A stretch of DNA of 64,000 nucleotides from Sipunculus nudus (Eukaryota > Annelida > Sipuncula > Golfingiida > Sipunculidae): assembly GCA_026874595.1 (NCBI GenBank), contig CM049315.1, forward strand, positions 4,956,664 to 5,020,663, in the 5' to 3' direction. The notes beneath the pieces were generated by a model that was given only the letters and a program-made list of their open reading frames with translations, was not told where the DNA came from and did no database searches. Shown one piece after another: positions 11,101 to 20,448 of the stretch. A program made the position numbers and the translations under genes. Positions within the stretch are counted from its first letter, which is position 1; each line of letters begins with the position of its first letter.

Positions 11101-11138
11101 CATTGTACAAGCAATTTATGCCATATAATTTTTCATAG
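8133..11138 (+). CDS. LINE ORF2: endonuclease and reverse transcriptase (CR1 group)
   Basis: A single open frame of about 1,000 codons follows the in-frame TGA at 8130. Numbered from 8298, the endonuclease spans residues ~22-235 with GHLNVRSL, LTESWLD, GSIYRPPN, LLGDFNVD and SDHFLV, so all the catalytic positions I can see are kept. The RT spans ~465-720: NYRPISV, FLDVKKGFDSLDH (motif A), GTPQGTVLGPIFFLF (motif B) and YADD at 10304-10315. The C-terminal part has LQKLQNRAARIV and GPIHWNSLP, typical of CR1-group proteins. The frame is uninterrupted, which suggests a recent insertion. Oddity: no in-frame ATG occurs before 8892, inside the endonuclease. Translation would need reinitiation or a non-AUG start, so the 5' coordinate marks the open frame, not a known start. 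Confidence 0.88.
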   Translation, partial: LFTKEFSGCVLRQVISPNVSITEQTSSHLSDIYQALPSTKPITPDNEIPPSLPSILSQNPSIYSDFKQYRLANQGTILGHLNVRSLLPKIEEIRLLCSSLNPHVLSLTESWLDNHVFDSEIQIDDYTIFRSDRNRHGGGVLTYVLSSLKPELVTLNSNVVECVWVKIILGRKPVLIGSIYRPPNSSSSYIDELLDLLASALNSFKHVVLLGDFNVDCLRSETYIASKLDLLEKILGLKQLVTEPTRITQLTSTMIDLIFSSHPSMHSNVKVHPLCISDHFLVTTVLNRPPRVTVTKSGYYRTLRKFNEYKFIDELSKSNFFSRIMQLSDVNLAWEMWRYEFLRISNNNAPFIRRRTKARENKWFNNDLLNEIHLRDYAHRNALRTNHSNDWSAYRHQRNYVTNLIRSTRRQYYATLIQKNGSNPGCVWKALKHILPSKTSSNKESGKIDPDKFNHYFTSVGKNINDKFPKTIFTCDHIGNPNLESFDFISVSSQFVLSQLLKVNSSMKEDILGMSGFFLKIAAPYISAPLAHIFNISLQTGEFPADWKTARITPIYKGSGCKDDPNNYRPISVIGHVPKIIEQFVKSRLITFFESNNLFSDKQFAYLPNRSTSFALHSIIDECLISLNNNNVTAACFLDVKKGFDSLDHTVLLTKMSDYGIKGVPLMWFENYLSNRKQVVYSNGLLSEPRTLDIGTPQGTVLGPIFFLFNLNDLPMFLSEKCVIYADDISIYSSANSAAKAIESLQVNLEIALKWFRENRLSINPQKSSFILFGPKSKTNGNQLNISMDNITVMPVEHTKLLGVIIDAGLTWKKHIQLVCDKIVSKLGLLFRLSKTLDVFSLNTLYNALIQSHIDYCISVWGNSSKTYLLQLQKLQNRAARIVTKTYDTNISSTSLIATLGWMNVKQRYQYFVSLMVFKCLSGNVPPFLTHTFNRVNSAYNTRFSQGFNLSLPKPNRESFKASLAYAGPIHWNSLPVSVKSATSLCQFKSLYKQFMPYNFS

Positions 11139-11418
11139 CTTGTTCACAGGTGCCTTTTCGTCTTTGTATTCATTACCTATATTACTGTGTCATTATGTAA
11201 TATATTTATTTTGAAATCACGATCTTACATGTTTTAATTTTTAGTCAGGCCCCTTATTTAAATTTATTTACTCAATATTCGTGTATATCATTTAAGAAGA
11301 TTTTTTTCTATGATCATTTTAAACCATGTATGTATAACTGTTTTTTATGTATGCATGTATTTTAGTTTCAGTTCTTTCATATTTGCTTTTTTATCTGTGT
11401 ACTTATCTATATCATCTA

Positions 11419-11468
11419 GACCAGGACCCTATTGAAAAACAGCTTTTGCTGAATAGGCTATCCTGGTT
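11419..11468 (+). promoter_or_regulatory. LINE 3' hairpin (probable RT recognition structure)
   Basis: Three nested stems: ACCAGGA (11420-11426) with TCCTGGT (11461-11467), CCTATT (11428-11433) with AATAGG (11452-11457), and CAGC (11440-11443) with GCTG (11448-11451) around a TTTT loop. It sits just before the TAAA tail, where CR1-group elements need a structured 3' end for target-primed reverse transcription. A related sequence occurs at 63.33-63.41 kb on the minus strand. Confidence 0.75.
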
Positions 11469-11510
11469 AAATATGTATTATAAATAAATAAATAAATAAA
11501 TAAATAAATG

Positions 11511-13265
11511 GCGGAGTTGTCATTTGAATCATGTCTACAGCGAGATTAAAATGCCTGCTAACAATTTGGTAAAATATCCCTACCCTTAAACGTACAAATA
11601 AGCGTGAGCATGACACAATTTCATTTCGTTCAATTAATTATGTACACCCGCCTTCCTATGCCAGTTCTCAAAATACGTGTTTTTATGAAGGATCAATAAG
11701 ATTTCAGTCCTTACTTCTTATAAATTTCAACGACCATGCATTTTTTCTTCAAGCTAATGAAAAATGGACCCCTTATTTCTCCCGGAGAGGTCGAGGTTAT
11801 GGAACCCCCTATCTAAATACAATGCTTAATCATTCAAGGCTATGTATACAAACAGGAAGTTAAAGCCTGACATTTTTAAAGCATTCGATTCGACTGTCAG
11901 GAGACATTGTTGAGAATCCGCTTCCTAGTTTATGGCGTAGTTTAATATTATTTAACAGATAGGTTATATAAAAAATGCAAGTGTTTTTTTGCAGTCCCTG
12001 TACAAACATCGGCTAATATGCACACAATGGCTTCTGGGGAGTAATCAATCTTACATATTTTGATCCTATCCTGAAGTATCATTACAATTTTGTTTTCAAA
12101 ATAATATTCAATGCTGATAAAATTACTGAAATCAAATAATATATATGGTCACTGCCGGAATTTCATCTTTGTCTAATCAGTAAAATGGTACAAACAGGTC
12201 AGTACATTCTTGTCAATGCCAGCACGCTTAAACATTCAGTTAGGTTTATTTTTTTAATAGGAACTGAAATTTTTCCTGAATATTTAGATAGGCTTTCTAC
12301 TTTAAAATACTGGCAGCTATAATGTTGCATTAGGTCTCAGCTCGATCCATGTACCAGGATCGAGGTGTCACAGTGGTCTACATCTTCCATGATATTAAAT
12401 GTATTTATAAAAGTGAATCACCATTTTTACTTGAACGACGCTTGTTTACAAGTGGTTATTCACCCTCTTCATCGTCTTTTTTTGATGTCTGCCAGGAATA
12501 TTAACCGGTACCGTGATCAACATAATAGGATCTTGTTTGAAGGAATATTCGGTATTAAGAGATAATATATTTGTCCTAGGAGGGAAAGAGACCATCCTCA
12601 GTCAAAGGTACTAAGAGAAAAGTGCAATTTTCTGAATATGATGAAAGTTTATCCCACTCGCATGCACAGTTGTGACTTATTTTAGCCACTAATGTTCTGG
12701 TAATCTGAGCTCAAATGTGATGCAAGCATCCAGTTGGTGAAAGGTGGATCATTACTCTCAGCTAAAATTAATAAAGTTCCTTGGTTCACGGACCACACAT
12801 CAAATGTTTACAAGGATCCATCACATGTGATCCTTGTTATTGGTAGAGGTTTGCGTGTTATATTCAGTGCTTTTTATATACACTTTATACGAATTGATAC
12901 TTTAAAATAGTAAATGAATAGACAATGTGCAATAAAGACAGACGCTTCAATATGAGGTATTACAAAATGTACATTACTCCGTTTTGAAATTGGCCAAAGG
13001 ATGACCCAATATGACAGACAGGATTTACAAGGTATTAAACTATATAATAAAGGTATAAAATAAAACAATAAAGCAGTAACAGCTAGATTAATAATTATCC
13101 TTAATAATTTAAACTTGCCTAAAAATTGTGGTGGATCCTTTTCCTTATTACTTATTTTACAGGACTGGTGCACTGGCCTAGACTTTTCAGGAATCCCAAA
13201 GTAATTGAATTATCTGGTTATAAAGGACAAATCAGGTCATGAGGACAAAAACCTCACAAATTTCA
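11511..13265. other. AT-rich spacer, no feature recognised
   Basis: Short ORFs only (for example 12365-12565 and 12874-13173), none with a recognisable motif. No repeat shared with the rest of the window was seen. Confidence 0.5.
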
Positions 13266-13280
13266 GGGGGGGGGGGGGGG
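13266..13280. repeat. G15 homopolymer
   Basis: Fifteen consecutive G in AT-rich surroundings. Confidence 0.95.
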
Positions 13281-13689
13281 AGTTAACAAAACACGGGTTA
13301 GTGCTTATACTTGGAGGAAGTTTAATATCCTTATACACTTTTATAATCAAACTGATCTGGATTAAAAGTTTACTGGTGTTTGTATCCTTAGTTTCATAAC
13401 AATAACTATTTATGGTATAAGGGAAGCTTCACGGTGCGGTACATCGAGATAGGAACACACAACACCTCGTATTCATGTTATAGAAAGGGTGATCAAAACA
13501 GAATAACACTTTATCATTAATTGATGTCTGCATAATTTTATTTTTTTTAAATGTTTTCAGGATTGACAAGGGCTGATATATTAATCAACAAGAACTTCAG
13601 AAATGTCAAAATCTCTTGTTAAATTAACAACAGCGAAAAGTTCGAATAAATGCTGTGGAATTTCTTCAGGATGTTTAATTAATATCATA

Positions 13690-14019
13690 ATTAATTTCTT
13701 CATCGCAAAAAATCATGTAAAAATATATATGATTATATCAATCAGTGACTTTTTTCCGACTGTTTGCAAATACAATTGAGTTTATTAGAATTAAATATGT
13801 CAAATATTAAGCGAGCTATAAGCATTTACATACTTCTACCCCCTTATCAAGGCTACCTGTCCGCGGGTGCCGTGCGTAATGACGCGGTAGTATTTAAATG
13901 GACTAAAAAGGGTATTGTCTCCCACAATGATCAGTGTTAAATATCAATTCATTAATTTGGCATATTTGGGGGTCTAAAAATACCTATGTCATAAAATCCC
14001 AGAGGGGGTGCACGGTGAC
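13690..14019 (-). repeat. ~760-bp unclassified repeat, truncated downstream unit
   Basis: On the minus strand it begins with GGTCACCGTGCACCCCC at about 14020 and runs through GGACAGGTAGCC and GGGGTAGAAGTATGTAAATG. Similarity fades near 13690, with weak traces to about 13560. It directly follows the full unit at 14020-14836, with a period of 766 bases. Confidence 0.7.
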
Positions 14020-14836
14020 CCTTCTTATATGATGGCTTAAATGAGAATATTTTTGTATAATTATTATATATTTAAAATGGCTTAAGAAAGGGTTTCTATT
14101 ATTTTAAAACCAATAAACAAATTCAGGTTCAGACAAATAACAATTCATAGTATTAAAGAAGCATCACAGTGAAAATCAATGCATCTGGAGAGGAAAATGG
14201 GACCCCACATCCTTCTGATGAACAAGTATTTCCATAAAATAGAATTAACAATGGGTCATTCATTGCAGGTGTATATGGTCAAAAATTCATAATTTTATCA
14301 ACAGAATTTGTAAGAATGTCAGGAACTAATGTAATAATGCTATAGAAATTTAGAAATGCAAAATCATCTCAATAATAAACAATTGTTGAGAAAAATGAAA
14401 GAAAAAAAAACCCAGTTAAATTCAATTTTCTTTTTAGATATTTAAAATGTATAGTGATTAATTGCTTAATCAACAAAAATACATGACACATTCATATGAT
14501 ATTCCTTGTCAGTGACTTTTCCCCACTATTTGCAAACACAATGCAGTTTATTTAACGTGAATTTGTCAAATAATAAGTGAGTTATAAGCATTTACATACC
14601 CCTACCCCCTTATCAAGGCTACCTGTCCGCAGGTGCCGTGAGTAAAGACGCGGTTGTCTTTAAATGGCCTAAAGGGGTAGTGTATCCCAAAATAATCAAT
14701 GTTAACATCTTAATTCATTAATTGGACATACTTAGGGATCTTAAAATATCTATGCAATAAAATCCCAGAGGGGGTGCACGGTGACCCCTCCTAGCCCATG
14801 GACTAATATAGTAAATGGCACGGATTGAATCCAGAT
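14020..14836 (-). repeat. ~760-bp unclassified repeat, full unit
   Basis: Minus-strand copy that opens with the same AGTCCATGGGCTAGGAGGGG start as the unit at 4864 and carries the same internal landmarks. With the truncated unit at 13690 it forms a second tandem pair, inverted relative to the pair at 4864-6350. Both pairs keep the same outer start and the same unit junction (TTTAAGC..T.ATATA.GAA). Confidence 0.75.
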
Positions 14837-15542
14837 ACAACTATTCATAATTATCAGCATGAATCATCATCTTTTGGTGGAACAGATTTTAACTTTACAC
14901 TCAATCTTCCCCTGCACTCAGCCCTTTGGTGTTAATTAATTAATAGGATTGCTGGGCTGCACATTGTACTGCACTGCTATCCATGTGCTGTGTAATTAGA
15001 GCAAGCTGTGCCAGATGAGTAAAACGACCATAAAACTTGCGGTAACAAGGCCATATAATCATTTGGAATATAGAACGCCTTATTTTGTTATTTATAGTAA
15101 CATAACGTTTTACAGAGACGAGAGTCCCAGAAAACGTAGATTACCAGCCATTACCACTTAATTAAAAGGTAATTACTGCTCTACTGGTAGAGATGAATAT
15201 TCAGTTGGTCTTTAAGGCTAAGAGGCCTGCCAAATCACTCGTTTTTAAAAGATTCACTCTTTTTGAGGATTTACTTAACATGACGCTAATTACTCTTTTC
15301 CAACTATTTTTCTTGTAGCACTGTTTTTTCCAGTGTCTTTCAGTAATGGATATATTATTTCTCTCTTGCCAAATTAGTCAAGTTAGAACGAAAAGGGGAC
15401 AAATCTTTATTCAGTCTGTGATAAAAAAAATGGGGAGTTGTCGCTAATTTTATTTCAAAGGAGGCTACTCTTTCATTCCAGAGCACTTACTCTTTTTTCG
15501 GTCATTTACCTTTGGCAGGTCTACAAAGTGTTGTAGTTGACA
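14837..15542. other. Spacer, no feature recognised
   Basis: AT-rich sequence with no ORF or repeat that I can assign. Confidence 0.5.
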
Positions 15543-15548
15543 ATATAT

Positions 15549-15590
<42 letters not shown>
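15543..15590. repeat. (TA)n tract abutting the 5' LTR
   Basis: A near-perfect TA run ends exactly where the LTR begins. The first T of the LTR terminus TGTTACAGG is not present as such and may have been absorbed by repeat slippage. Confidence 0.9.
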
Positions 15591-15594
<4 letters not shown>

Positions 15595-16379
15595 CAGGTG
15601 CTCATTTTACTGTGTGACACGGGCGTAATTCGTGTTGTGACACCCTCGCCGGGTCGTTTGTTGCATTCTATGTTTAATCCGTACTGGTTGAACTCTCGTT
15701 GTCATGCTAGCTAGGGGCTTTCTCGCATGGTCGTGAGTCACGTGTACACTATGGTGTGTAGAGACACACAGCGATGTTCTTCTAGATGATTCCTGTGGCG
15801 CCTGTTTCCTGTTTTGTGTTAGATCTTCTAGACTGTTCGAGAAGTGGAAAATTCTCGGCTTGGGGTGAAGAGTATATAAAGGGGCTGTATTTTAGAGCCG
15901 GGGGAGAGAGCAGAGAAGATTTCCAGCGGACGCAGAAGCGTGTGTCAGTTTCTGGGACCTTATCCGACAAGTGCGGCAATCATAGATTTTCATTTGGACT
16001 TCAGTTTACTTTCTGGATTTTTACAGGAGCTTTACACTGGACTGTCTTTCTCCGAGAGTATACATTTAAAGAACTTATCGTTGTGACGTTGTTGGTATCC
16101 AGTACTGTGCACATTGTTTAATTTTTCTGTGTGATTGTATTGATTTGTTGTTATACCGCTGTTTTACTGTATAATTGTATTGATTTAGTGTATTGTAATG
16201 TTAGGGTTGTTTTAAGAATAAATTATAGTTATTTGTTAACAAAAAACCACTGACTTCTTTATTCATTCCCCTAGACTTTACACACTGCCTAGTGTTACAG
16301 AATCTGATTTTTTTAATCACCGTTACAGAATTTGTGTTCATCACGCATACGTGATCTGTTTATATAAGGTTCCGTTACA
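15591..16379 (+). repeat. 5' LTR (Ty3/Gypsy)
   Basis: It begins GTTACAGGTGC and ends CCGTTACA, matching the 3' LTR (TGTTACAGG...CCGTAACA). A TATA box (TATATAAAGG) lies near 15873 and a poly(A) signal AATAAA near 16217, so U3, R and U5 are in normal order. It is followed at once by the primer-binding site. Confidence 0.85.
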
Positions 16380-16385
16380 TAAAAT

Positions 16386-16403
16386 TGGGGGCTCGTCCTG
16401 GAT
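16386..16403 (+). promoter_or_regulatory. Primer-binding site, tRNA-Pro-like
   Basis: TGGGGGCTCGTCCTGGAT lies seven bases after the LTR end. It differs by one base from the classic tRNA-Pro primer site of retroelements, which is known from the family and not derived here. It sets the direction of minus-strand DNA synthesis. Confidence 0.7.
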
Positions 16404-16536
16404 GCTTAATAGTTATCAAATTTATTAGGGCTTGACCTGGACATATTGTTTTATCATACATTGTTTTCAAGATTACATATTGTTTACAGTACATTGTTTA
16501 CAGGATTTATCTCGGTTGTTTTTTGTTATTGTTAAC

Positions 16537-18110
16537 ATGGCAGATTTCAAACCTGAGACATTTGTTGACGATCCCAACCCTGATCAACTTGAAGAGTTGT
16601 CAAAAGAACAGTTGTTGCGTTTGGGACAACACTTGGGTCTAAGTTTGAAAAAAATCTTTGAGAAAGCCTGATATCATTGCTAAGATCATGCAAGATCTAG
16701 TTAGCAAAGGTCTAATTAAAGAGATTGAAGTTGAAACATCAAAAAATGACAGCCTTTCTTGCTAATTATAATTGAAAAAGTTAGAAATGCAACATGAGCT
16801 AGCATTAAAACAGTTAGAATTAGAAAAACAAAGAGAAGAGAGGGAATTAGAAAAAACAGAGAGAAGAAAGAGAAAGACTAGAAAAAGAAACAGAAATTGA
16901 GTTAAACCGACTGGAGTTAGAAAGACTTAAAGTAGAACTTAGTCTAAGTGCTGCCCCAACTCACAGTTTTGATGTTACTAAACACATTAGACTTGTCCCA
17001 CCTTTTCAAGAAAAAGAGGCTGATAAATATTTCTTACACTTTGAGAAGGTAGCTGAAAATTTAAAATGGCCTAAGGAAAATTGGACTATGCTGTTCAAAG
17101 TGTATTGACTGGCAAGGCCGGAGAAATTCATACAGAGCTTTCAGTAGAAGCTGCTGCTGACTATGACCTGGTAAAACGGTTAATCCTTAAAGGTTATGAG
17201 TAAGTTCCGGAGGCTTACCGCCAGAAATTCAGAAATTTGGAAAAGCGTAAAGAACAGACCTACGTCGAATTTGCTAGGAAAAAAGAGCAGTTGTTTGATC
17301 GCTGGTGTAGTTCTAAAAATGTAATGAAATATTATGTCAATTTGCGCCAGTTGATTTGGCTTGAAGAATTTAAGCGCTGCAATAACGCAGATGTTAAAAC
17401 GTTTCTTGATGAGAAAAGTCCTGAAACACTTGACATTGCTGCTCAATTAGCTGATGATTGTTCATTGACACACAAAATGTCCTTTACTAGCAAATCAAAG
17501 TAGTCATTCACAAACAAGAATGTAAATCAGTGTTGTCAAAAGAAGTTTAAAGCGCAGTCATCCAGTACTATTAGTCCTGATAGTTCAGCAAAGTCCATTA
17601 CTACACCTCAGCCCACGTCCACTGTGTCCAGGTCCAACAAAGACCAGTCATTTTCAAAGAAAATCTGTAATTACTGCAAGAAGGAAGGTTATCTAATATT
17701 TGACTGCGGGAAACTTGCGAATAAACCAAATAGCAACCTTCTTGGTGTGTTTCAAAATCGATGCATAGCATAGTACAGGAGCCAGGATCTTTTAATGTAA
17801 ATAAGGGGTACAACTCCTTTATTGATTCCAATAAAGAGTTTGATGCTACGGAAGCCCACGTGCATTCTAACTCTAAAGAAGAATCCGTAGCTTGCGGGGT
17901 AAAAACCTCAGTTGATTCCTGCGAGGATTTAAATAAGGCTAGGTCCTTTCAAGACTCCTGCAAGGAGTGTTCTCAAAATGAAGTCCTTTTATGACTCTTG
18001 CGAGAGTATTTCAAATGAGGCCAGGTCCTATTATGACAAACAGGAGTTAGTTTCTGCTGAGGAAAATGCCTCTGTTGACTCCCATGAGGAGTTTGATGAT
18101 AAATAGGATG
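16537..18110 (+). pseudogene. gag polyprotein remnant (Ty3/Gypsy)
   Basis: Gag forms the capsid that packages the element RNA. The start is ATG 16537 (MADFKPETF...). Coding is broken by a stop at 16669 and several later frameshifts, but the pieces follow in order. There is a charged E/K/R-rich helix region (16780-16930). A capsid region follows, with PPFQEKEADKYFLHFEKVA (near 16990) and VPEAYRQKFRNLEKR (near 17205), typical of the SCAN-like gag domain of these elements. Last comes a CCHC zinc knuckle at 17666-17707. In the knuckle the histidine position is tyrosine (C-N-Y-C...G-Y...D-C), so metal binding should be lost. The tail (17760-18110) is a degenerate repeat around D-S-C-E/K motifs. 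It cannot make a full Gag. Confidence 0.8.
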
Positions 18111-18250
18111 TAGATTCATATAAGTATCACTAGCATCTACAGATTATTTTAAAGGTACAGAATAGTCTGGAGCTGCTGAAACTAGTGAACTTCGCAGAAT
18201 TGCTTTCCAATTCTGAATTGAATATTCACACTGAACATTCAATACAAACT

Positions 18251-18270
18251 TTTGTTAATTCTTTAACAAA
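18251..18270. repeat. Short perfect inverted repeat at the inversion breakpoint
   Basis: TTTGTTAA (18251-18258) and TTAACAAA (18263-18270) pair perfectly around four bases. This is exactly where plus-strand element sequence gives way to the minus-strand RT segment. The RT frame on the minus strand is readable up to this hairpin. Confidence 0.7.
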
Positions 18271-19243
18271 TTAATCAAAGGTTTAGCCACAGCAGAAACA
18301 TTTAGACTGTAGTATCCAACCATACCAAGAAAATGCATAATTTGCTTTTTTGTTTTCTGGTCTAGGAAATGCAGAAATAGCACTTATCTTAGCATCAACA
18401 GGTTTTACCTGACCCTGCCCTAAAATATGACCCAAAAATGTTACTTGTGCATGTCAAAACTCAGATTTTACTAAGTTGACGGTCAGACGTGCTTCGCTGA
18501 GTCTTTCGAAGAGGTCGTGAAGAATTTGCAGATGTTTCTCCCAGAAGTCGCAGTATAAGGTCATCAATTTATGCGTCGCAGCCCTGAATGTCCTTGACAA
18601 CCGTATCGATGAGACGCTGGAACATGGCTGGCGAGTTTTTCATGCCAAACGGCATAACTTTATACTGGTACAGTCCTTGCGGCGTCACAAATACGGACAC
18701 TTTTTTCGCTCGTTCTGTCAGCGGAACTTGCCAGAATCCTTTTGCAAGTCAAACTTGGAGACATATCTGGAGCTACAGACTCTATCAATACAATCATCGA
18801 TGCTCGGAATCGGGAACGTGTCAGTCTTGGTGACAGAGTTCAGTTTTCGATAATCTGTGCACATACGGTAACTTCCATCAGGTTTTGGCACAAGAATACA
18901 TGGTGAACTCCAGTTACTGTTACTAAGTTCAATAAAATCATTGTCCAGCAAATATTGAATCTCATCCTGTAGATACTTTTGTTTTTCTGGATTCAGTCTA
19001 TATGGATGTTGCTTGACTGCGATTGCCTCGCCAACATCGACGTCATGGCACAACATACCAGTTAGCGTTGGAATGTCACCAAACAAATGTTCATAATTCC
19101 GCAACAGGTTCTTGAGGTCTTGTTGTTGTTGTGCGGCAACGTATGACAGTTTGCCATCCAGGTTGTTAAGCACGTCTGAGTTCCTTAATTGTACTGTACC
19201 ACACTGAATGACCTCTGCAACTAGGTATTTGGTCGTTACATTG
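18256..19243 (-). pseudogene. Reverse transcriptase segment of the Gypsy element, inverted
   Basis: This is the RT domain that should lie on the plus strand after gag, but it reads on the minus strand. From about 19240 downward it gives the protease-RT linker (CGTVQLRNSDVL), then the RT N-terminus (GEAIAVKQHPYRLNP, NSNWSSPCILVPKPDG, CTDYRKLNSVT, SKFDLQK). After a frameshift near 18735 it continues with QYKVMPFGMKNSPAMFQRL, the active-site region, and the thumb (FLGHILGQGQVKPVDAKI). In the catalytic Y-I-D-D box the tyrosine codon is TAA, so the enzyme is terminated at its active site. Further stops follow. The neighbours on both sides (gag, integrase, LTRs) are plus strand, so the segment was inverted after or during insertion. 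Confidence 0.85.
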
Positions 19244-19246
19244 TTG

Positions 19247-19458
19247 ACAAGAAAGTCAGTGATTTAAATTACATACTGTTGACACCAGATCGCCTAAAGA
19301 AGAAACAACTGTGCCATGTTAACATGTGGAAACCATATTATGAGAGAAATAGCACATCAGATGTTGGACATAATGTTACTGCTGTAAATTGTGTAAACAC
19401 TGACCCTGACCCAGTTGAAGTAGATACTGATTGTAAGTGTGATGTATACAGTAATTAA
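19247..19458 (+). pseudogene. Integrase C-terminus of the Gypsy element
   Basis: Plus-strand frame with KKVSDLNYILLTPDRLKKK followed by QLCHVNMWKPYYER. This is the conserved end of Ty3/Gypsy integrases, which insert the cDNA into the host genome. It stops at TAA 19456. The zinc-binding and catalytic core domains are absent. It joins the inverted RT segment within a few bases at about 19243-19247. Confidence 0.75.
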
Positions 19459-19619
19459 TTCATATATAAGTTATTCATATAACATGAAAAGCTGCACTTG
19501 CAGTAACTGATACGTTTCTTTATCATTTAAATTTAAATTATAGTATATCATGTGAAATATTGTGAATTCTACTATTTCATGATAAGGGAATAAGAAATTA
19601 TATATAAATATATATATAT

Positions 19620-20448
19620 TGTTACAGGTGCCCTTTTTGTTGTGTGACACGGGCGTAACTCGTGTTGTAACGCCCGTGTCTGGCCGCGGATTGCATTCAT
19701 AGTTTAATCCGTACTGGTTGAACTCTCGTTGTCATGCTAGCTTAGGGCTTCTCGCCTGGCAGAGCCGGGTCGGGCTCATGTGAGGACCCTGGTATGTAGA
19801 GACACAGTGATGTTTTTCTAGATAATTCCTGTAACGCGTGTTTACTGTGTATTAGGTAAGATTCTTTAGATGGTTCGAGAAGTGGAAAATTCTCGGCTTG
19901 GGGCGAGAGTTTATAAATAGGGGGCTGAGTTTTAGAGCCGAGAGAGAGGTGAAGAATATTCCGGCGGGCACAGACGTGTTTGTGTCACTTTGTGGGACAT
20001 GTCCGATTATCCAGTAATTTCAGGGATTCTACTATTACTAACTCTGTACAATTTAATGCTGCCTGCCTCACGTTTACTTTCTGGATTGTTACAAGAGCTT
20101 TACATTGGACTTTTAATCTCCGAGAGGCTTGGTGTGGACTTACATCCGGCTTATACATTTTAAACGACCTATCGCTGTGACAGTGGTGGTATCTAGGTAC
20201 TGTGCACTTTGTTTATTTTACTGTGTAATTGTATTGATTAAGCGTATTGTAATGTTTGTTGTTTAAACCAAGAGTTGTTTTAAGAATAAATTATAGTTAT
20301 TTGTTAACAAAAAAACACTGACTTCTTTATTCATTCCCCTAGACATTTTACGCTGCCTAGTGTTACAGAATCTGATTTTTTTTTATCTCCATTAAAAAAA
20401 TTATGTTCATCACGCATACGTGATCTGTTGATATTAGGTTCCGTAACA
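19620..20448 (+). repeat. 3' LTR (Ty3/Gypsy)
   Basis: It begins TGTTACAGG and ends CCGTAACA, with the expected TG...CA termini. It has a TATA-like element (GAGTTTATAAATAG) near 19910 and a poly(A) signal near 20288. The usual polypurine tract before the 3' LTR is not seen; instead an AT tract (TATATAAATATATATAT) precedes it. Confidence 0.85.

Larger units (their letters stand above)
7547..11510 (+). mobile_element. CR1-type LINE, 5'-truncated, 3' end intact
   Basis: In order: remnant of ORF1 (SGNH/GDSL hydrolase), ORF2 (endonuclease plus reverse transcriptase), 3' UTR with a three-step hairpin, and a (TAAA)n tail at 11481-11509. Esterase-type ORF1, the YADD box and a short simple-repeat tail instead of poly(A) are features of the CR1/L2/Crack/Daphne group. 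Similarity to ORF1 proteins begins after the first SGNH block, so the 5' end is probably missing. I cannot place the exact clade without a tree. Confidence 0.88.
15591..20448 (+). mobile_element. Ty3/Gypsy LTR retrotransposon, rearranged and dead
   Basis: Two direct LTRs of about 0.79 and 0.83 kb enclose a primer-binding site, a decayed gag, an inverted reverse-transcriptase segment and the integrase C-terminus. Protease, RNase H and most of integrase are missing. The LTRs differ by many substitutions and indels, so either the insertion is old or the two ends come from different copies. No target-site duplication is visible: TA repeat on the left, CACTG on the right. A solo LTR of the same family lies at 22966. 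Confidence 0.85.
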
